This document shows positions 10,410 to 20,203 of a stretch of 46,988 bases of DNA, one piece after another. The notes under the pieces are model-generated. The model searched no databases. It was not told where the DNA came from and saw only the letters and a program-made list of their open reading frames with translations. The stretch spans positions 312,076 to 359,063 of the forward strand of contig CACRSC010000013.1 of NCBI GenBank assembly GCA_902651635.1, in the 5' to 3' direction. Every line of letters begins with the position of its first letter. Position 1 is the first letter of the stretch. Source of the stretch: Mastigamoeba balamuthi. Taxonomy: Eukaryota; Evosea; Mastigamoebida; Mastigamoebidae. A program made the position numbers and the translations under genes.

Positions 10410-11478
10410 TTTTCTCCAATATTTTTCAGAAGAGCTCTGAGCAAGTCTGCATCCTCAAGCGAAATCCCGTTGTCTTTCTTGAGTTCATGTACCACAGTGG
10501 CGAACTCTGTGTGTTACAAGCCCGTTGCTCGATAAATCGGGATGTAATGGAGTGTGTTGAGAATACTATTTAACATGGGCAGCATATTTGAAATGGTGGT
10601 AGCTGTGCCCCAGCCCCCCAGCCCACCCTCCTGTGCACAACACCTGGACCCGCCCCACCAATCTCTCAGCAATCTCCCGTCTGTTCCAACGAGAGTATGC
10701 AGCCCACACCGGACGAATACTCCTCGAGACGCCTCAATCGCCGTCCACCAGAAATCCTCGTAGGCCCCAGAAGAGGCTACAGATAGTCGCCTGCCCACTG
10801 CTCTCCTCCTCCATCTTTTCCCCTGCGAGTGCTGGGTGCACGTACATCGCGGGAAGGCGCCCTCCCGAGAGCGAAAGATAGCCCAGCTAGGGCACTCGGG
10901 CTGGCGGAGCCGGAGAGCCTTCCCCGCACGTGCGCAATACGTCAGTGCACTGAACTGATTATCCAGCGTGAAAATACGAGAACCGAGATCAGCTGCTCTC
11001 TTTTTCCATGGGCGCAAAAAGGACCGCCGATCCGCGGGCGCCGCCTCGGGGGGTACCTCACCGCAGATCCCCTTCGCCGTCGCTGCTTGTGGGGGGCACG
11101 TGGGTCGGAAATGCGTGGCACCAATTCAGAAGGTGGGCGCCCCCACAGACCCGTGTTACCGACAATAGTTTTATCTGAGAAAACCCGAACATTCTCAAGG
11201 CAGAGGTGCACGAACTTGTCTCCAAAAACGGGGGGGCCCATCCAAGTGCCGCATGAGGAAGAGCTCAGATGCTCTCCGGCAACGGCAGCGGGTGCTGCCA
11301 CGGGCAAGCGGCGGCAGCGTAGCGCAGCGGCTCTTGCGGGGTTCTCGGACAAAGCAATTCGCGGAGCACTCCCACAGAAAACCAGATTGATTCAGGAAGG
11401 AGAAAAAGAATCGAGGGACCCGGGCATAGTATTCATTTTTCGCTCATTAATACGTGTGGAAGTCGGGGGTGCAGCCAC
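10410..11478. other. intergenic region between the two receptor paralogues
   Basis: About 1.07 kb. A 168-codon minus-strand frame (10514-11017) is present but has no recognisable domain and I do not call it a gene. The AGTATTCATTT string near 11428, about 50 bp before the next ATG, recurs upstream of the first paralogue. No repeats linking the two flanks were noticed. Confidence 0.4.
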
Positions 11479-14400
11479 ATGCCCGCGTGCCCGGTGTCCC
11501 TCGCGTTTTCGGTGTTGTGGGGGCTGGTTGCCGCTGTCTCGTGCGACTTCTCGGAGTCCGCGGTGACATCTGCGTCGCCCGAGGTCCTCGTGGGCCTCAC
11601 ATCGCCGTCGACGAGCATCTCTGCCACCAGCAGCAGGGCGGGCCTCGTCGCCGCCCTCAATGACGCCAACCTGGTCTCGCGCCTCCAGTTCACGCCCGTC
11701 TGGCTCGACAACGGCGGCAGCAGCACCCAGAGCGCCGAGGACGCCATCGAGATGGTCTGCAACCGCAGCGTCTTCCTCGTCGCCGCCACCGTCGGGTCCA
11801 CGTCGACGGTGGCCGTCCTGAATGTGCTGCGAGAGCTCGCGGGCTCGACGAGGACTCCCGTGCCGCTGGTGGGGCCCCTCACCAGCGCGCCCGAACTGCA
11901 CGAAGTCGACCAGATCTCGGGGGCCGACGACCGCATCGGCGTCGTCAACGTGCGATCGCAGGCCGTCGACGAGATGAGCGCCATCGTCTCGTTCCTCTCG
12001 CGCGACCTCGACGTGCTCACGCGCATCGCCATCGTCTCGCCCGACTCGACCTACGGCGTTCTCTCCACGCAGCTCATACAGGATGCCCTCGAGTCGCTGG
12101 ATCTGGAACCCCTGGCTGTCGTTAACGTCTCTGCCAACGCGACATCCAAGACCGACGCCACGACCGTCGTCGACTCGATTCTCAAGAGCAGCACCAGCGG
12201 CGGAACCACGAACCTCCCGAGGGCTGTCATCGTGGTGGCGACGCGCGACCTGACCGTGCTGGTCATCGAGGAGGTCGTGTCGCGGGGATGGACCAACGTG
12301 ACGTTCGTGTGCGGGGCGAACCCCGGGCCCACCGCCATCTACGAGGCCCTGTCCGCCAGCACTCTGTCGCTGCTGGACAAGCAGAACTCGGACATCTACT
12401 TCCAGCAGCAGGTCCCCCACCCCAACTCGAGCTCCACGCTGATATCGTGCGCCTTTCCTTCATCGAGCTCTTTCTCTCTCTCTTTTTTGTCCTTTCTCGT
12501 GTCTGACTCGACCGCTCTGGGGATGTCAGTGAGTTTTGGACGTCTATCAACAAGACGAACTTCACCTCGGTGGACCACGACACGCTCGAGGGGTACATCG
12601 TGGGCAGGCTCATCACGATGGCGGCGTCGCGCTCGCTGGAGATCTACGGGTGGCCGCTGACGCGCGCGAGGTTCCTCGACACTGTGTACCGCTCGTACCG
12701 CACGTTCAGCCTCCGCGGCACCGAGTTTGGGCCCTACGGCGACGGCATCGCCCCGCAGACCACCGACGACCTCTGCACCAACGGCATTCACGAAGTGTTC
12801 ATGGACAAGCTGGACCTCTCCACGGGAGAGCTCGTCGAGGAGGCGTCGACGTCGTTCAAGTTCGCTGGCTGCAACGTCCCCAACTGGTCCTCCAGCCGCA
12901 GGGCCGTCATGGGGTTCTTCCTCAGCAAGAGCTCCGAGTACAGCGTCCAGGACGGCATGATACGCCTCGGCCTCTCCGCGGCCCTCTCTGCCTCGAACAG
13001 CGACAGCACTTCGAGCGACCACGTTCTGATGGCGGCCACCGTCAGGGGCTACAACGTCACCAAGGCGATGGTGGAGGTCACCACGACCGACACGTTCATC
13101 CTCGCTGTCGCCGGCCTGGACGGCGCCTTTACCAGCGACGCCGTGAGCGTTGTGCCGGGCAGCAAGACGTCAGGCGCCATTCCGCTGATCGCGCCGCTCT
13201 CGGGGTCGTCGTCCCTGCGGTTCCCGTTCAGCAGGAACATCATCAACCTCGTGCCGCTGATGCAGCAGGAGATGTCCGTGGCCCTCCAGTACATCGCCAG
13301 CACGGCGACCACGACCCCGAGCATAGCGGTCGTCTACGAGGACACCGAGGTCGGCAGAGAGTACTCTGAGGCGCTGCAGGAGGCCCTCAACCTGCTGAAC
13401 AAGAACTCCTCTCTGAGCCAGAACCTGCCGTCCGCGGTGTCCAACGTGACGCTCAGCTCAGCAGCCCCGGATTCCACGGCTGCTGCGGTGCTCGGCGCGG
13501 ACGTGTACGTGTTCGCCGGGCGCTCGGCTGCGGCCGCGCAGTTCCTCCAGGCGCTGTACCAGAACAGCAGCACGTGGAACAAGACCAAGGTGCTCTGCTC
13601 CGAGGTGCTCCCCGACATCCTGCAGGACGCTATCGAGGACATCAACGCGCTGAGGGGCGTGCACCTGCTGAGCGGCACGCCACCACTGGCGATGCTGTCC
13701 TCGACCAACAGCCTGCGGGAGACGTACGAGGAGTGGGTCTCCGAGGTCGACAGGAGCGAGTCCTCGTTCCGCGGGTTCTTCGTAGGCATGTTCCTCAACG
13801 CCATCGTAGAGGCCGTCGACAACACCTACTCGGGGGACTTCAATATCACGTCGCAGATGATCGTGGACACGGTCTACAAGAGGGGCACGTTCACCGTGGG
13901 CAGCTTCACCGTGGGGACCTTCGTGGGCGAGTGCAAGAAGGGCACGGGCGTCCGCTGCTGCAACCAGGGGCTCGACGACGTGTACATCACGGCGTGGAAG
14001 TCCTCGGCCTTCTCCTACGTGTCGTTCGACGCGACGACGTCTGCGTGCGGGAAGGACTTTGACCCCACAGACTACTCGGTGGTGAACAGCAGCAGCAGCA
14101 CCAGCACGCTGGGCCTCACTGTGGGCCTGGCCACTGGGCTGGGTGTCGCCGCGGTGCTCGTCGTTGGCATGATGGTGTCCATGTTCTTCTACTCGAGGCG
14201 GACGCTGTCGTTCCTCAACATCAAGCGGCCGGACCTCGAGATCAACGAGTGCATCGGCAAGGGCAGGTTCGGGCAGATGCACGTGGGCGACTGGCACGGG
14301 ACGACAGTGGCCATTCGCGTCATCGAGAAGGCGAAGATGTGCAAGGGAGATCTGGTGACCATCAAGGAGGAGATCGGGCTGCTGCACAAGCTGCACCACC

Positions 14401-15311
14401 CCAACCTCCTCATGCTCATGGGCTACTGCGAGACCCAGAAGGAGCTTTATGTTGTCAGCGAGTACATGTCCGGAGGGTCGCTGAAGGAGTACCTGGCGCG
14501 GAACAGAGGGCAGCTGGGGGTGTTCAGCCTGATCGCCATTGCATTCGACGTGGTCAAGGGCATCGCGTACCTGCACGCGTCCAAGCCCCCCATCGTGCAC
14601 GGCAGCATCTCCACGCGGAGCCTCCTCGTCGACGACAAGCTCACCACAAAGGTCTCCGACTTCTGGCTCTCCCGCACCCCCCGGGGAAAGAGGTCGATGT
14701 CCGACTCGCACTCCAAGGCCTTCATGAACCAGGAGTGGGTGGCGCCAGAGGTCACAACTGGGATGCTCACTCCTGCGACGGACGTGTGGGCGTTTGGCGT
14801 CGTGCTGTGGGAGCTCTTCCAGAGCAACGCCAAGCAGGAAGCCCCAGCCCTGGCTGCGGCCACCTTATCGTCGAGCAAGAGCTCGTCAAGCTCCGTTGCC
14901 ATGAGCGTGCAGGTGTCGCCCCACCCCGAGCCCGACGCGAGCACGCCCAAGGAGGTGGTGGAGCTGCTGTACCAGTGCTGGGAGCCGCAGCCCGACCAGA
15001 GGCCCACCATCTTCACTGTCCTGCGCTCCTGGCCCTCCACCTTCGCCACCGTCGGCCGCTTCGAGCTGCCCTCGGATCTCAGCCAGCTGCACACCGCCAC
15101 CGAGGACAGCGGGGCGTCGGGGCCTGACGCTGTGGTGCCCGTGGCCATGATGTCACACAGCGAGCAGTCGACGATCAACTCGCTGCACTTCGAGTTCCCG
15201 TCGCCCGATGTGGCAACGGGGTCGTTGCCAACTGGGTTCTGCCCGCAGACGCCAGGGTCTCCTGCCTTCATGCCGAACCTGCTCGTGGCATCGTCGGGTA
15301 AAATCGATTGA
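11479..15311 (+). CDS. receptor-like protein 2: tandem paralogue, PBP1-PBP1-TM-pseudokinase
   Basis: Exons 11479-12446 and 12530-15311 (83-bp intron starting GTGCG, same codon and phase as in the upstream paralogue) encode 1249 residues. The architecture is the same: signal peptide, two PBP1-like lobes, TM near 850-872, TKL-like fold from about 890. The same catalytic positions are lost (VAIRV for VAIK, HGS for HRD, DFW for DFG), so the loss predates the duplication and is conserved, which argues for a functional pseudokinase. N-glycosylation-type NxS/T sites are frequent in the ectodomain. Long blocks are almost identical at the DNA level to paralogue 1 (about 11570-11790 with 6695-6912, and 14390-14690 with 9470-9770), whereas the intron and the segment from about 12950 to 13200 diverge. 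Confidence 0.85.
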
Positions 15312-15886
15312 TCTGCCTAAATAAGCATGCTTTTGTTCGCACGAACGAGAGTTTAGAATCAAAAGTTGTCTGTGGAACTTCTTATTTCGTTGCCTGCGTT
15401 GCGTCACAGGATTCCCTGAATTCCTGGAGTGCCTCTCATCAAATAAGACGACAGCTTGAATAGCTTGAATATGTCAGTTGGGGGTGCCGATGTGGTAGAG
15501 TGCGCGGCTATTGTGCACCGCTCATTGGGCAGTTGATGCTGGCAATCACCAGCCAGGTCCGCGTGGATGCTGGGCGTATCAACGGCCGCCATCGTTTGAT
15601 GCTTTCCTCGGGTTCTTGAGACCGTGCTCTCGTCATAGGGAATCACTCCGTTGTCCGCGCCGGGCGACACCGAGTGCCCGGGGCATGCAGAGTTCCTCCG
15701 AAGCCTGACCTGTCCCCACTGCGATGCACGGTTACCTAGTCCGGGCTGCGAAATGAAGGCCTCACTCGTTCTCCTCGCCTCGCACCCTGAACCTCAAACA
15801 GGTCGGCGGACGACAAGACCGCAGACGAATCAGCTGGCAAGTGAAGGGAAGGGAGGTCGCGCTCCGATGGAATGCGCTGTTCTGTT
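15312..15886. other. intergenic region downstream of receptor 2
   Basis: About 575 bp between the receptor 2 stop and the stop of the minus-strand acidic-protein gene. An AATAA-type string follows the stop codon within about 10 bp. A tRNA D-arm-like string near 15490-15520 is discussed among the rejected items. No gene is supported. Confidence 0.4.
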
Positions 15887-16219
15887 CTAATCCTCGGGGA
15901 GGTCCTCGAACAAACTCCACAGCTGGTATTCGTAATCGCTCGCGGGGGGCGGGGGGACGGGCTCCTGCACCGCCATCGGGCACCAGGGCTGCACGGCAGA
16001 CCCCGGCGTCGGCGAGGAGGGCGCCAGGGGGGTCTCGGGCTGCGCGGGCTCGAGGGGCAGGAGCAACTCGTCGCGCGGGGGGTCGACGCTGCTGAAGAGG
16101 TCGAACTCGAACGGGTCCTCGGGGTCGCTCTGCAGCTCGAGCCCCTGCGGGACGTTGAAGTCCTCGTCGTCGGTGCTCGGCAGCCACTCCACCGCGTCGG
16201 GCGTGCTGGGCTGGGTCAT
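15887..16219 (-). CDS. small acidic proline-rich hypothetical protein
   Basis: A 110-codon frame from the ATG at 16219. The product is strongly acidic and proline-rich with no globular domain I recognise. The acidic segments interspersed with aromatic and leucine residues (DPFEFDLFSS, and EYQLWSLFEDLPED at the C-terminus) resemble acidic activation domains of transcription factors; this is a resemblance only. The frame is open further upstream to 16384, so an extended N-terminus or another exon is possible. It converges with the receptor 2 gene. Confidence 0.45.
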   Translation of the reverse strand: MTQPSTPDAVEWLPSTDDEDFNVPQGLELQSDPEDPFEFDLFSSVDPPRDELLLPLEPAQPETPLAPSSPTPGSAVQPWCPMAVQEPVPPPPASDYEYQLWSLFEDLPED

Positions 16220-16757
16220 GGCTTGCTTCAGGTGCCTTCTGTTGGCCTGCGTATGCGGTCTCCTGCTCGTAGAGTGGTGACGTATTGATTGAACGAGGAG
16301 ATACGGTCGGAAAAAACCCGAGGAGGGAGCCGTGCCAGGAGTGTAGGCAGCCTTTTTGATGCAGGAGCAGCGGAGGAATCGCAATCTTATGAGCCGGCCT
16401 CAGGAGACGATAGCCGAGACGGTGACTTCGGGTCCTAACTTCCGGCACGAATTCCTCAATATCAGGAACAGTTCAGTTTCGGGTCAGGCGCTCGAAGTCC
16501 TCGGAGACACTCGCCAGCCCCGCAGGCCCGAACGAAGCTGGGCGTCCAGCCCCTGAATGCAACTCTGTGACATCGGAGAAGATTCAGCCCCCCACTTGGG
16601 GGGTCAGCGAAAATATCTCTCCAACCTCCAGAATATTGTAGCCCGCACGCCAGTGCCGCAGCCAACGTCTTCTCTCTCGCCACTGGGCGCACCGCCAAGC
16701 CGAGCACCCGCGAGCACCACCGCCACCACCACAAGACCGCGCGCACCTCGTCCGCGA
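16220..16757 (+). promoter_or_regulatory. divergent intergenic region with AAAATATCT element
   Basis: Spacer between the minus-strand acidic-protein gene and the FERM gene. AAAATATCT at 16610-16618 lies 140 bp before the FERM start. Related AAATATCT/AGATATTT strings precede several other genes in the window (20204, 25486, 25914, 31185, 31385 and, more loosely, 40994). Nothing else is supported. Confidence 0.35.
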
Positions 16758-18668
16758 ATGGCGTCGGAGGTGCGGCCATCCGGGGGAGGAGGGTCCTAAG
16801 CTGACGACGGCGCTATTCCCCCGCACACTCGCAGGCGGAAAGCAAGATACTCTTCCGAGTATATCTCGTCGACGGCAGCCACAAAACGGTGCGCCCCTTG
16901 GCCGCGCGATTCCCAAAAGCACAAATGCAAGAATAAGACCCCGGTGTTATGATACCACGATATCACGATACCCCTTAGAGATCACGTGCGGGTGGAATCT
17001 GAAACCCCCACCCCCCTTTCTCTCCCCCGGCCATAGCTGTTCCTGGACCCGGACAGGACGACGGTGGACGACCTGTGGCGGACGATGAGCGCGAAGCTGG
17101 GGATCCCGGAGGACGACGCCGATTGCTTCTACATCTGGGCCGTCTCGAGCGATGTGGAGCTGCTGCTCTACGCCGAGACGACGCTGGCCGAGCTCATGCG
17201 CAAGTGGCCCTCGCTGCGCCGCGAGTACCACACCGACTCGATCAGCGACACCGTCACGGGCGCCATCCGCAGCGCCCTGACGCGCACGCTCTCGCTGCAG
17301 AGCACCGAGGGGGCTGCGGCCGGCAGCCCCAAGTCGCCCAAGGGCGCCGACCTCGAGGCCCCGCCGACGCCCAAGTCGCTGCGCCTCGCGGGCGGCGGCG
17401 GCAAGGGCAGCGTCCGCAGCACCTCCAAGATCGAGCTGGGCCCCGTCGCGCGCTCGTACGAGGCGCTGGGCGGGCGGCCCGCGACGGCGGGGGCGGCGGG
17501 CGGCGAGGCCGAGGTGTTCACGCTGGTCTACAGGCCGACGGCGGTGCTGCCCATCGAGCAGGAGGTGGCCGCGCGGAGCAACGAGGCGGTCAACGTGTTC
17601 TACCTGCAGGCCGTGCACGACGTCGTCTGCAGCAACTACCCCTCGACGCCCGAGCTGGCGCTGAAGCTGGCCGGCGTGCAGCTGCACGTCGACGCGGGCG
17701 ACCACAACCCACAGGCGCACCACGCGGGGTACCTGCGCTCGACCATCGCGCAGTACGTGCCCGAGCACCTCTTCAAGAAGGCGCCCGCGGACAAGTGGGA
17801 GGCGCGCGTGCTGCACGAGCACCGCGAGCACGTCGGCAAGGACCGCCAGCTGATGAAGAAGAAGTACCTGACGGCCGTCCGCGGCTGGAAGTACTACGGC
17901 AGCACGTTCTTCCGCGCAGAGTTCACGCCCACGCGCCAGAGCTTCTTCCACCAGCCCTTCCAGGGCGAGGTCGTCATCGGCATCAACCGCGTCGGCGTCC
18001 ACATCATCGACGGCAAGGCCCTCAAGTCCTCGCACCCCGCCTCGGCCGTCGTCACGTGCCCCTACGGCCGCATCGTCTGGTGGGACGGCGACCAGTCCTC
18101 CTTCGCCCTCGAGTGCGTCCCCGTCTCGGGCAGCGCCAGCGACCACGGCATGGTCTTCGCCTTCCGCACCACCCAGGGCGCCCTCATCAGCGACCTCATC
18201 CACGACTGGCACGGCGAGTACGAGCGCGCCGCCCGCCAGGCCAAGGCCATCAAGCGCGCCCTCGCCGAGGGCGCCTCCAAGCAGGAGATCGAGGCCTCGC
18301 TCCGCGCCAGCCGCGAGGCCCTCGAGCTCTCGCAGGGGCCCGGCACCTCGGCCTCGCACGCCGGCGCTGGCGGGGGCGCCGCGCAGCCGCCGGTGGTCCT
18401 CGAGGAGGTGCCCTCGGTCCAGGCGCCCGTGCCGCAGTTCACGTCGGTCTTCACGCCGCCGCCGAGCAAGGGGCCCTCGCCCGTGCCGCCGCCCGACGCC
18501 GCGTCGATGCCGCCCGGGTCGCACTCGATCGTCGCCGGGCCGTCGCCCGCGGTGGCCCGCGTCCGCGGGTCCAACGAGCTCACGGCGCTGACCAAGGCGG
18601 CCGCCGGGTCGTCTGGCGGCAAGCTCTCGTCGTCGCCGTCCAACGACTCGGACTCTGACGGCTTCTAG
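16758..18668 (+). CDS. FERM-domain protein with low-complexity C-terminal tail
   Basis: Exons 16758-16769, 16835-16888 and 17037-18668 give 565 residues. The two small 5' exons are inferred because they supply the missing ubiquitin-like F1 strands: KILFRVYLVDGSHKT joins LFLDPDRTTVDDLW in frame through GTGCG-type introns. F1 covers about 5-75. A Ser/Pro/Gly linker leads to F2 (about 180-300, including YPSTPELALKLAGVQLHVD) and F3 (about 300-420, from VRGWKYYGSTFFRAEF, a PH/PTB-like fold). The tail from about 430 is Pro/Ser-rich and ends in an acidic SNDSDSDGF. FERM modules bind phosphoinositides and the tails of membrane proteins and couple them to the cytoskeleton. No kinase, talin rod or myosin motor is attached, so this is a stand-alone FERM adaptor. 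The 12-nt first exon is the weakest part of the model. Confidence 0.75.
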
Positions 18669-18942
18669 GGGCAGCACAGCGCACGCTGGCTTGGGGCCCT
18701 CTCTGACAGCAGATGTAGCACTCACGCACCAACCACCGCCGTCCACCAATGTCCTCATCCACACCACCGCCAGCACGAGACCACGCCTGCACGCCACCCT
18801 GGCAACAACGTATATCGCATTGGGATGTTTGCTGTATCACAGGCTACCGCTGGTGGACTGCCGTTTCTCCTCGAGTCTCGCTCTCTTCTGCGGGTACGAC
18901 GAGGACGACGCAGACCTGGCAGCACGCGCCACGAGAAGAGAG

Positions 18943-20097
18943 TCAGATGGAGAGCAGCTGGGGGAGAGAGGTGCTCTGGCTCTGTGCGTCGCACTTGAGG
19001 AGGGCGAGGAAGAGGTCTGGGTGGGCCTTGACGTCCTCGATGGCCGAGGGCCCGCGCTTGGAGAGCACCTCGTCGCAGTTGTCCAGCACAAACTGCTCGG
19101 CGGCCGACTGCAGCACGCCGGCGTTGTAGCGCGAGGCGACAAAGTAGAGCTCGAGGGCGTTGGCGGCCTTGATGCCGCCCAGCAGCGCCAGCTCGCACTG
19201 GCGCTTGAGGTTCGGCAGCAGGTACTCGTCGGCAATCGCGATGACCTCGGTCGCCAGGTCCTCGGTCGCGCACGACTCGTCCGTGTAGAGGTACTTGAGC
19301 ATCACGGAGAACGCCTCGACGCTGTAGCCCTCGACGACCACCTCGTTCCTGGATCCGGGTTGGGGGGGACAGATTTTGGTATCTGGGAGTTCCGGGAAAG
19401 TTCCTGGAATGCGCGGGGAGGGGGAGCGCACGTCGAGGTCTCCTTCATCCCCGAGGTGAACATCGCTCTGAGCTTGGCAGAGCGCGCGCTGACGACGACC
19501 TTGTGCGCCTTGAGGGCGTCCCTCGACGGCCCCACGAGGAACACCAGATCGGACCCGGCCATGGAATCATACAGCTTGTTGTTGATGTCACGCGTGACGT
19601 CAGCAGGAGAAACCGAAACTGGATGAAGGGCCGTACCGCTGCGAAGTCCGACTTGAAGGTCGAGGCCATGGACTGGTCCCGCAGGAACCCCGGCTTGTGC
19701 GCCACCCATATGGTGTCATTGCGGACCATGAACATGTCCTCGCACGTCGACTCGTCCTGCGGTTGGCCAGCCCACACGGAAAAGCTCAGGAAATTGCCGG
19801 AGAAGAATCCGACGTCATCGAGGAATTCCGAGAGAATTCCCAGAATTGGCTCTCGCGCGCGCGGGTGGGCGGGCGCACTTGTATTGTCCTGCCGCCGAAG
19901 GTGAAGCGCAGGGTGTCGCAGTCGAGGCCCCGCAGCTGGCAGAAGGCCTTCTTGAGCAGCGAGAGCTTCGTGTCGCGGCGGATGCGGAACGGCTGGCTGG
20001 TGCCGCGGCGCGCACGGAGGATCTGGTGGTCGCTGTCGATGTAGAGGTCCTCCGACGCCTCCGCCGTCACGTCTATCCTGTCGTCCGCCGCCGCCAT
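18943..20097 (-). CDS. SUMO-like domain fused to a BTB/POZ domain
   Basis: Exons 19879-20097, 19637-19756, 19432-19574 and 18943-19348 (introns 122, 62 and 83 bp) encode 295 residues. Residues ~18-95 match the SUMO/Rad60-SLD pattern: FRIRRDTKLSLLKKAFC, FTFGGRTI, then a mobile acidic segment and MFMVRNDTIWV. No C-terminal Gly-Gly processing site follows, so it is a built-in SUMO-like domain rather than a conjugated modifier. A BTB domain starts near LYDSMAGSDLVFLV, followed by the helices VMLKYLYTD and IADEYLLPNLKRQCE. BTB proteins dimerise and often recruit Cullin-3 or chromatin repressors. The start is placed at 20097 because the frame upstream lacks coding character. The gene is divergent from the DNA methyltransferase, 106 bp away, and so probably co-regulated with it. 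Confidence 0.8.
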
Positions 20098-20203
20098 GTG
20101 CCAACCCCGCGCGCAGATATCTCGGGTGTGTGGAAGAGAAAATCTGCTGGGACCAATATCTAAAGATTTGAGGGGGAATATCTCCCACAGTAGTATCTCA
20201 GCC
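20098..20203. promoter_or_regulatory. 106-bp divergent promoter between SUMO-BTB and DNA methyltransferase genes
   Basis: The only DNA between the two start codons. It is AT-rich against GC-rich flanks and contains three related strings: AGATATCT (20115-20122), CAATATCT (20154-20161) and GAATATCT (20176-20183). Both transcripts must start inside or very near this segment, which makes shared control likely. Confidence 0.55.

Noticed and set aside
10514-11017. A 168-codon minus frame between the receptor genes
   Set aside because: No recognisable domain, unusual Trp/Arg/Gly-rich composition, and it overlaps the presumed promoter of the second receptor.
15490-15570. tRNA-like string resembling a D-arm (GTGGTAGAGTGCGCGG)
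   Set aside because: It matches a box A-like pattern, but no acceptor stem closes and no box B (GGTTCRANNCC) lies at the proper distance.
17075-18658. A 527-codon Arg/Ala-rich frame overlapping the FERM gene
   Set aside because: It is a shadow frame produced by high third-position GC. Only the FERM frame shows domain motifs and normal amino-acid composition.
16947-18797. A 616-codon minus-strand frame opposite the FERM gene
   Set aside because: Arg/Gly/Ala/Val-rich composition typical of antisense to GC-rich coding DNA, with no motifs. The plus strand explains the region.
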